Below, in pieces: positions 1 through 4,747 of a stretch of DNA of 5,666 nucleotides. The DNA is taken from the NCBI GenBank assembly GCA_903821255.1, contig CAIJKT010000103.1, forward strand, positions 1-5,666, given 5' to 3'. Numbering within the stretch: position 1 is the stretch's first letter; every line of letters begins with the position of its first letter. The stretch is from an uncultured Lentisphaeria bacterium. GTDB taxonomy: Bacteria > Verrucomicrobiota > Lentisphaeria > Victivallales > Victivallaceae. Under the pieces are notes generated by a model that was not told the DNA's origin, did not search any database, and saw only the letters and a program-made list of their open reading frames with translations. Both the position numbers and the translations under genes were made by a program.

Positions 1-958
1 TCTTCAAATCATAGCGACGCCAGTCAACAGAATGCGGCGGACTCAGCAGCACAACTTCGCAACCAAGCTGTGTTGCCTGTTTAATGACATTTTCAATTTT
101 TAGCATTCCTGCCGGAATATTGTCTTTATCTTTGATAAGATTGCTGATGCCGACAATCATGAGCAGATCAGGTTTATATCTGGTGACATATTCAGTAAAG
201 CTTTTCGGATCCTGATAGAACCAGCAGCCGGTTGAACCACGCACGGAGATGATGAAATCAAGGTTTGATTTCGGAAAATCACGCTTGACCAGAGCTTGAA
301 AGACCGAGTTATAACTGTCATTCATAATGCTGTCGCCCAGCATGACAACTTTCCACGGCTTGCCGTTTTTCAATGCAGCGGCGGTTTTGGGCAGCAGCGC
401 AAATGAATCGGAGGAGGGGGAGAAATTCAGCGACGGGAGCCCTGTATAAAGCGCATCATTCCATTGGGCGGCGTTTCCAACCGGAACTTTTTTCACGACA
501 ATATCGCTGACGGCAACCCCGCCTTTTGACTGGAAAGCGAGCTGTATGCTGGCGGCGGAACTCTGTATATAGAGCATCTGGTCGTAATCTGCCTGAGCCT
601 TACCCGGATAAACTGCGCTGTTGGTATCGGGAAGCGGTTTGCCGTCAGCATCAAAAAAGTCTACCCACCAGTAACATTGTTCATTAGTTTTTGCTTTGAA
701 CGTGAGACTGTAATAAGCTGATTCTCCCGATTTCTTGTCGAGTTTAATGATCGGGGACTGCATCCGTCCGCCTTTGCTTTCATAGTAACCTTCGAATGGC
801 ACATAAACCATTTTGTCTGCTTCCGATTTCAGAAACTGCCAGCCCTGGGTCTGATTACTGATTTTGCCCGGACAGGAATACAGCACATCCCCGGTAAATC
901 CGGCGACGGAGATCGCACATAATGCGGCAGTGGTAATTGTCTTTTGAGTAACGGTCAT
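1..958 (-). CDS. SGNH/GDSL-family hydrolase, exported, partial (C-terminus off the left edge)
   Basis: The frame is open from ATG at 958 to the window edge, giving 319 residues with no stop. Residues about 5-22 form a hydrophobic stretch (TITTAALCAISVAG) after one Lys, which looks like a weak Sec signal peptide. Residues about 25-160 are rich in aromatic and beta-prone segments and resemble a jelly-roll or carbohydrate-binding-like accessory domain. The SGNH fold begins near residue 203 with VVMLGDSIMND; Ser210 is the expected nucleophile. Gly241 in SVRGSTG fits the block II oxyanion glycine, and Asn273 in VGISN fits block III, though the usual GxND is altered. The block V Asp-x-x-His pair lies beyond the window. 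Family members are esterases or lipases; in a glycan cluster a carbohydrate O-acyl esterase is the likeliest role (inference). It is the last gene seen in the operon, 25 nt after the fucosidase, and its start is supported by a good ribosome binding site. Confidence 0.86.
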   Translation of the reverse strand, partial: MTVTQKTITTAALCAISVAGFTGDVLYSCPGKISNQTQGWQFLKSEADKMVYVPFEGYYESKGGRMQSPIIKLDKKSGESAYYSLTFKAKTNEQCYWWVDFFDADGKPLPDTNSAVYPGKAQADYDQMLYIQSSAASIQLAFQSKGGVAVSDIVVKKVPVGNAAQWNDALYTGLPSLNFSPSSDSFALLPKTAAALKNGKPWKVVMLGDSIMNDSYNSVFQALVKRDFPKSNLDFIISVRGSTGCWFYQDPKSFTEYVTRYKPDLLMIVGISNLIKDKDNIPAGMLKIENVIKQATQLGCEVVLLSPPHSVDWRRYDLK

Positions 959-961
959 GTT

Positions 962-968
962 TCACCTT
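962..968 (-). promoter_or_regulatory. Ribosome binding site of the SGNH hydrolase
   Basis: On the minus strand the bases read AAGGTGA, with 6 nt between AAGG and the ATG at 958. This is a strong Shine-Dalgarno match and fixes the start of the SGNH gene. It lies in the 25-nt gap after the fucosidase stop, so the gene can be translated from the shared operon mRNA. Confidence 0.75.
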
Positions 969-983
969 ATTGATTGCAAGTAT

Positions 984-1721
984 TCAAATGCTTATATCGG
1001 AGGGGCACGGATCGTATGGCGGGTGCTTAACGCATGGAGTATGCATACCGCCGCAACGATAGATTTCCGGGCGGTCTAAGCATTCCACCTTGAATACCGG
1101 TCGCAGTCCTGGCAATGTCTCCGGAAGCCCTTTGATGGTCAATTTGCCATTGGCCTGATTGTAGTCAAAAGGAAACTCTTTGCCGTTTTCCAGCATGGAT
1201 ATTCTTTGCGGTTTGGTCATCAAGCCAGTTATGGTCGGCTCCGCTCCCGGCCAGCATTTAACCGTCAGGTAGAGATTGTTCCCGGATGCAGTGTATTCAC
1301 ACACATGGCTCCAGTCGGAACGGTGCCCGTCGCGTTCCATCAGGCCCATATCGAAGACTTCCGTATTGCATACGGCCTCGCGGTTTGACTTAATCCAGTT
1401 TCCTACTTCCATCATGATCTCTTCGGCCTTTGCTGGAATTGATCCGTCCGGTTCCGGCCCGATGCCGAGCAGCAGGTTACCGTTGCTTTTGGCGGCGCAG
1501 AGCAGCATGGAGATGACCTGGTTTGGGGACTTCCAGTTATCATCACCCTTCACATAACACCAGTTGTCGTTGAGAGTGAGGCAGGCCTCCCATGGTCGCC
1601 ACGGATTCGGAGCCGACATATGCCCTTCCGGTGTAGTAAAGTCACCGGGCAGGCAATTGCGTCCGTTAAAGATTATCCATGGTTGTATTTCTGAAACCAT
1701 TTTGTTCATTTCCTCGGCCAT
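984..1721 (-). CDS. C-terminal fragment of the GH29 alpha-L-fucosidase (only if translation restarts)
   Basis: The first in-frame ATG after the amber codon is at 1721 (codon 184) and would give 245 residues. It begins 11 codons after the catalytic Asp (codon 173, bases 1752-1754), so a restart product lacks the nucleophile. It carries Glu215, the GNLLLGIGP loop and the beta domain. AAAGGG stands only 3 nt before the ATG, too close for a good ribosome binding site. Independent expression is doubtful; the stretch is best read as the rest of the gene above. Confidence 0.4.
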   Translation of the reverse strand: MAEEMNKMVSEIQPWIIFNGRNCLPGDFTTPEGHMSAPNPWRPWEACLTLNDNWCYVKGDDNWKSPNQVISMLLCAAKSNGNLLLGIGPEPDGSIPAKAEEIMMEVGNWIKSNREAVCNTEVFDMGLMERDGHRSDWSHVCEYTASGNNLYLTVKCWPGAEPTITGLMTKPQRISMLENGKEFPFDYNQANGKLTIKGLPETLPGLRPVFKVECLDRPEIYRCGGMHTPCVKHPPYDPCPSDISI

Positions 1722-1838
1722 CCACCCTTTGGCGTTGAACGGCCACCAGCCGTCATACCAGAGAACATCGAGCGGGCTGTATTTGGTAACCAGTTCTTTT
1801 ATTCTGACAAAAGTGAATGCAATAAATTTTTCATAGGC

Positions 1839-1841
1839 CTA
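1839..1841 (-). other. In-frame amber (TAG) codon inside the fucosidase gene
   Basis: On the minus strand the codons read AAA TAG GCC TAT, between LETK and AYEKF. Both flanks are in one frame with no indel. One base change would turn TAG into CAG, AAG, GAG, TAC, TAT, TGG, TCG or TTG. The site lies between the HHDGF half of the barrel and the nucleophile strand, in a stretch where I expect loop or helix and tolerance to substitution. Confidence 0.9.
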
Positions 1842-2270
1842 TTTGGTTTCAAGGGCAGCGGAAGAGGAAGGATTACAGGTCCAATGGTTGAGGCTGTGAT
1901 AGAGATGCACCCGCAAACCATGCTTTCTGGCGGCGGCGATAGTCTCCGCGACAAGATCGCGTCCGCAAACAGTCTTAGTTGTACAGAAATCGCTCAAGTC
2001 GCTATCATAGAGCATAAAGCCGTCGTGATGCATCGTGGTCAGGCAGATGTAGCTCATGCCGGAGGCTTTCGCCAGTCCGCATATTTTGTCGGCGTCAAAA
2101 TTTTCCGCCGTGAAAGAACTTGCCAGACGCTTGTATTCGTCAATATCAATCAGTTCCTTGTTTAGTGTCCATTCGCCTCTACCCAGCAGGCTGTATAAGC
2201 CATAGTGGATGAAGAGCCCGTAACGGGCATCGACGAAATTCTGTAAATTTTCTTCTCTGTTTTTAAACAT
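1839..2270 (-). CDS. N-terminal fragment of the GH29 alpha-L-fucosidase (product if the amber codon terminates)
   Basis: Normal termination would give 143 residues from the ATG at 2270, ending ...AALETK. This part holds the first half of the catalytic barrel with the substrate-binding histidines His22, His81 and His82 and the GEW motif. It lacks the nucleophile, the acid/base candidate and the C-terminal domain, so it should be inactive and probably unstable. It has a full ribosome binding site, so it is the part most certain to be translated. Confidence 0.6.
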   Translation of the reverse strand: MFKNREENLQNFVDARYGLFIHYGLYSLLGRGEWTLNKELIDIDEYKRLASSFTAENFDADKICGLAKASGMSYICLTTMHHDGFMLYDSDLSDFCTTKTVCGRDLVAETIAAARKHGLRVHLYHSLNHWTCNPSSSAALETK

Positions 2271-2276
2271 AATCAA

Positions 2277-2280
2277 CCTT
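2277..2280 (-). promoter_or_regulatory. Ribosome binding site that sets the fucosidase start
   Basis: AAGG on the minus strand, inside AATAAGGTTG, is 6 nt from the ATG at 2270. A TTG at 2276 in the same frame would touch this site directly and cannot use it, so ATG at 2270 is preferred. The spacing and the AATAAGGT core match the site before the SGNH gene. Confidence 0.7.
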
Positions 2281-2285
2281 ATTTT

Positions 2286-3311
2286 TCATTTTGCCAGCTT
2301 TCTTATAAATGGATCGCGCTTGCGGTACTCTTCATGACAAATGCGTCCGTATTCCTGTGTCACTCCATCGCCTTCAAAATACATCCTGTCCAGTTTTACT
2401 TCGATCAATCCACCATTCTCCGCGCAACAGTTTTCAATCAGCAGACCGATTTCTTTTTTCAGATCATCAGGGGTTCCGGTCAGCAGGGTGTTTTGCGCAT
2501 CGGCGCATACTTCAAAACAAATTTTGCCGCAAAACTCTTTAAGCGCCGGAATCGGAAAAACATTCGGCTGCATGGCATTCACTACATCCAGCCCGACTTC
2601 GATAAAATCATTTAGTAACGGCAATATCTGTCCGCAGGAATGCATCCACACATCCATTCCGGCATGGTGAATTGCGCTAAATATTTTCTGATAGACAGGC
2701 TTGAAGATTTGCCGGAACACCTCCGGCGACAGTAGCGGCGCAAGCTGAGTACCCCAGTCATCAGTCCCGCGATACCCGTAAATGCGTCCGTTAAAATGCT
2801 GTTTGATATATGCGATGGTCTTTAAATGATACTCCGCCAGATGGTGCAGAAACTCTGCCATTAAATCCGGTTCAAGCATGCAATCTATCAGCGTATTTTC
2901 AAAGCCGTGCAGGAAATGCGCACGTTCAAATAGGTAAGGACCGTTGCAGACGACAACATATTTCCCCTGTTGTTCCGCTTGTTTGAGTAACTTGTCCCAA
3001 TGCGCATATCGGCTGGAATCCCAGGAATCGGGTACGACAATACTCCGATAGTCTGCAAGATTTTCCAGAATAATGTTTTTAACCTGCCCCATATCTCTAG
3101 AGCCGGGTTCTACCTCCCAGCGCGAACCCCATTCATCGATGCCGCCGCCGCCCAACCACCACTTTTGTCCGAATTGCGGAAAAATTGCCACTGTATCGCC
3201 GGCAAAATCCGTTTCTCCCATGCTGCCGGTAAACGGCAACCGCTCAGGGTTCTTACAATGGATTGTCCGATGCACCAGTTCTTTTGAATTCATCGTCTTT
3301 TTTCTATTCAT
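2286..3311 (-). CDS. Uroporphyrinogen decarboxylase superfamily (methyltransferase-like) protein
   Basis: Up to 341 residues with URO-D-superfamily (PF01208-like) features along the chain. MNSKELV...NPERLPF (residues 7-27) fits the usual N-terminal Pro-x-Arg-x-Pro region. EWGSRWE (60-66), GTDDWGTQ (182-189) and LSPEVFRQIFKP (194-205) are typical. MHSCG (His224, Cys226) followed by Cys269 in EVCADAQ resembles the His-x-Cys...Cys zinc site of MtaA/MtbA-type cobamide methyltransferases. DAQNTLLTGTPDDLKKEI near 271-288 is the conserved C-terminal segment. The N-terminal RQAGR-type arginine motif of true HemE is absent, so haem synthesis is unlikely. Methyl transfer to or from a corrinoid or thiol is possible but unproven; no corrinoid protein gene is visible. 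The start is uncertain: ATG at 3311 is 10 nt after the GH4 stop, while ATG at 3293 fits the family N-terminus better. Neither has a strong Shine-Dalgarno sequence, which suggests coupling to GH4 translation. No signal peptide; cytoplasmic. Confidence 0.9.
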   Translation of the reverse strand: MNRKKTMNSKELVHRTIHCKNPERLPFTGSMGETDFAGDTVAIFPQFGQKWWLGGGGIDEWGSRWEVEPGSRDMGQVKNIILENLADYRSIVVPDSWDSSRYAHWDKLLKQAEQQGKYVVVCNGPYLFERAHFLHGFENTLIDCMLEPDLMAEFLHHLAEYHLKTIAYIKQHFNGRIYGYRGTDDWGTQLAPLLSPEVFRQIFKPVYQKIFSAIHHAGMDVWMHSCGQILPLLNDFIEVGLDVVNAMQPNVFPIPALKEFCGKICFEVCADAQNTLLTGTPDDLKKEIGLLIENCCAENGGLIEVKLDRMYFEGDGVTQEYGRICHEEYRKRDPFIRKLAK

Positions 3312-3321
3312 TTCGTCGCAA

Positions 3322-4683
3322 TTATTTAAAAGTTGTCAGATAAGCTTTGTATTCCGTGCGGAAATCTTTCCAAATATTTCTGGCTTGTGACAGGTTGTGG
3401 ACATAAGGGTCCAGACACAGCGCCTGCACCGCCAGACTATCGTCGCCTTCATGCGTTGCCTTGGTAATCATCTCGTGCAGCGTAATCTGACGGCGGCAAA
3501 TTTCCATCGGCCCCATCGGTAATTCACCAACGTAAATGCTACGGATCTGCCCCCCGACAGCGATGCCGGGTACGTCAACAATCGCATCGGATGGTAAATT
3601 CGAAATCGCTCCGTGATTCACAATGTTGATAGCGTCAAAGTAGGTAGGTGTATTGGTTTCCAGCGCCACAATCACTTGACACGGTTTTTCAGAGTAATAC
3701 GGGTGGTCGGGGTTGACCGGAAATGGCGGCTTTGTGTACTCCTTGCCTAATAACCGCTGCATTTCCAGCGTATGGGTTTTCTTGTTTGCCAGTTTCTCAT
3801 ATTCATTTGCCAGCGACTCATATTGATGAGCTTTCCACTCAGATTCTTCCCAGAAAAAAGGCAGATACTCGATTATATGATCATCATAGCCAACTGGATA
3901 CATATTGAACGTGTTCAGCGTTTCCAAAGTAAACATTTGCTGAGGTACGGAATCAAAGCGTTTTTTCCAGTATTGAGATTTTCTGACTTTAGCCAGAAAA
4001 TCCTGCATGTAGCTTTCGCGAGTTCCTTTTTTCCTGATATCGAACAGCCAGTTCAAGTGATTGATGCCGCCGGAAATAACTTCCAATTCGCCGGGCTGCA
4101 TACCCAGTTGTTCAGCTATGACGCCGAACGAACCGTGCACCTGATGGCAGAAACCTAGCGCCTTGATCGGCGAATAATTTTTGAAGTAGGTGCATAGAAT
4201 CGACATCGGATTAGTGAAATTCATCAGCCAGGCGTCTGGACAAAGTGCTTCCATGTCAGCAAGGATTTCCTTGAACATGCAGATGTTGCGCATGGCGTGG
4301 ATCATGCCGCCGGGACCGCCGTTCTCGCCCTGTACCTGATGCGCTCCGTGTTTGGCCGGAATGCGCAAATCTTTCACCCAGTTGGCGTAACGATCCATCT
4401 CGCATGAAGTAATGACATAGTCGCAACCGTCCAGCGCTTTTTTACGGTCGGTCATTGCCTTCAACGAAACCTTTATTTTTTTATTCGATTTTAGAATGCC
4501 GGAGACCGTCTCTTCGGCGGCGCTAAGCCGTTCCGCACTAACATCCTGCAGCACGAATTCGCAGCCGTTGAAAAGCTCATGCTCAATTAATTCGTTCGCC
4601 ACGCTCATAACAAAGCCCGAGCCGGCTCCCAACATCGAAATCTTCAGTTTTCTCGTATTGTGATATGATCTTATTTGATTCAT
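3322..4683 (-). CDS. Family GH4 glycosidase (alpha-galactosidase / alpha-glucosidase / alpha-glucuronidase group)
   Basis: Complete protein of 453 residues, normal for GH4. These enzymes use bound NAD+ and a divalent metal and cleave by an oxidation-elimination route. Seen here: the Rossmann motif MLGAGSG (17-23), VLQDVS (44-49) where the nucleotide ribose-binding Asp is expected, GENGGPGGMIHAMRNI (119-134), NFTNPM (155-160), GFCHQVHG (177-184) with metal ligand Cys179, GGINHLNW (205-212) with metal ligand His209, and GYDDHIIEYLPFF (265-277). The CH at 179-180 places it with enzymes acting on non-phosphorylated alpha-glycosides or uronides, not with CN- or CD-type 6-phosphoglycosidases. The next two residues, QV, match none of the CHEV, CHSV or CHG motifs I recall, so the exact sugar is open. 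No signal peptide; cytoplasmic. GGAG 7 nt before the ATG supports the start. It ends in TAA just ahead of the URO-D-like gene. Confidence 0.93.
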   Translation of the reverse strand: MNQIRSYHNTRKLKISMLGAGSGFVMSVANELIEHELFNGCEFVLQDVSAERLSAAEETVSGILKSNKKIKVSLKAMTDRKKALDGCDYVITSCEMDRYANWVKDLRIPAKHGAHQVQGENGGPGGMIHAMRNICMFKEILADMEALCPDAWLMNFTNPMSILCTYFKNYSPIKALGFCHQVHGSFGVIAEQLGMQPGELEVISGGINHLNWLFDIRKKGTRESYMQDFLAKVRKSQYWKKRFDSVPQQMFTLETLNTFNMYPVGYDDHIIEYLPFFWEESEWKAHQYESLANEYEKLANKKTHTLEMQRLLGKEYTKPPFPVNPDHPYYSEKPCQVIVALETNTPTYFDAINIVNHGAISNLPSDAIVDVPGIAVGGQIRSIYVGELPMGPMEICRRQITLHEMITKATHEGDDSLAVQALCLDPYVHNLSQARNIWKDFRTEYKAYLTTFK

Positions 4684-4747
4684 CTTAGTTCTCCAATATT
4701 TATATACTTACAACTAATATACTGAAATTTCCCTGGAAAAAAGTTGT
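4684..4747 (-). other. AT-rich intergenic gap with inverted and direct repeats
   Basis: This 64-nt gap is the longest non-coding stretch in the window. It holds an inverted repeat, acaact at 4710-4715 and agttgt at 4742-4747, enclosing a near-palindrome tttccctggaaa at 4728-4739. A direct repeat atatac occurs at 4702-4707 and 4717-4722. On the minus strand TATATT and TATAAA resemble -10 boxes, but no convincing -35 accompanies either. It may be a regulator site or a weak internal promoter for the GH4-to-SGNH genes, or simply AT-rich spacer. Confidence 0.3.
4691..4694 (-). promoter_or_regulatory. Ribosome binding site of the GH4 gene
   Basis: GGAG on the minus strand, in TTGGAGAAC, lies 7 nt before the ATG at 4683. 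This is a standard strong site and supports that start. Confidence 0.75.

Larger units (their letters stand above)
984..2270 (-). pseudogene. Alpha-L-fucosidase, family GH29, interrupted by one in-frame amber codon
   Basis: One continuous frame of 428 codons plus TGA, broken only by TAG at codon 144. GH29 enzymes release alpha-L-fucose from glycans with retention. Family landmarks run through both halves in order: GLFIHYG (His22), GEW (32-34), the HHDGF substrate-binding motif (81-85), VLWYDG with the expected nucleophile Asp173, GDFTTPE with Glu215, GNLLLGIGP plus PDGSIP, then a C-terminal beta domain. The Asp173-Glu215 spacing of 42 equals the spacing I recall for Thermotoga maritima Asp224-Glu266, so Glu215 is the candidate acid/base. 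No signal peptide is visible, so a cytoplasmic enzyme acting on imported oligosaccharides is expected. The length is normal for a compact GH29. The halves share a frame, so this is a point change, not a frameshift. The start at 2270 is chosen because AAGG lies 6 nt upstream. The gene follows the URO-D-like gene by 15 nt. It could be a recent pseudogene, a sequence error, or a gene read through its stop. Confidence 0.9.

Noticed and set aside
1709..1730. Translational restart at ATG 1721 or 1709
   Set aside because: AAAGGG and GAGG are only 2-3 nt from the ATGs, and the product would lack the catalytic Asp.
1206..1836. Three plus-strand open frames opposite the C-terminal half of the fucosidase
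   Set aside because: They are shadows of a frame with strong GH29 conservation and match nothing.
1839..1841. Frameshift as the cause of the split fucosidase
   Set aside because: The two parts are in the same frame and translation straight through the TAG is continuous and motif-consistent, so no indel is needed.
2271..2276. TTG at 2276 as the fucosidase start
   Set aside because: AAGG would then directly touch the start codon; ATG at 2270 has a 6-nt spacing.
2286..3311. True uroporphyrinogen decarboxylase (HemE)
   Set aside because: The N-terminal RQAGR-type arginine motif is missing, and the HSCG...C pattern points to the methyltransferase-like branch.
3073..3390. 105-codon plus-strand open frame across the GH4/URO-D junction
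   Set aside because: It is antisense to the URO-D-like start region, with low-complexity Pro/Ser/Phe content and no motif.
3772..4158. 128-codon plus-strand open frame
   Set aside because: It lies inside the clearly conserved GH4 gene on the other strand and has no recognisable domain.
4695..4730. Sigma-70 promoter ahead of GH4 (TATAAA or TATATT as -10)
   Set aside because: The hexamers at 16-18 nt upstream are poor -35 matches, and TATAAA would leave almost no leader before the ribosome binding site. It is mentioned only as a possibility in the gap entry.
4728..4739. tttccctggaaa with the neighbouring T-run as a terminator after the first gene
   Set aside because: The stem is only 4-5 bp, AT-rich, and on the minus strand the T-run precedes rather than follows it.
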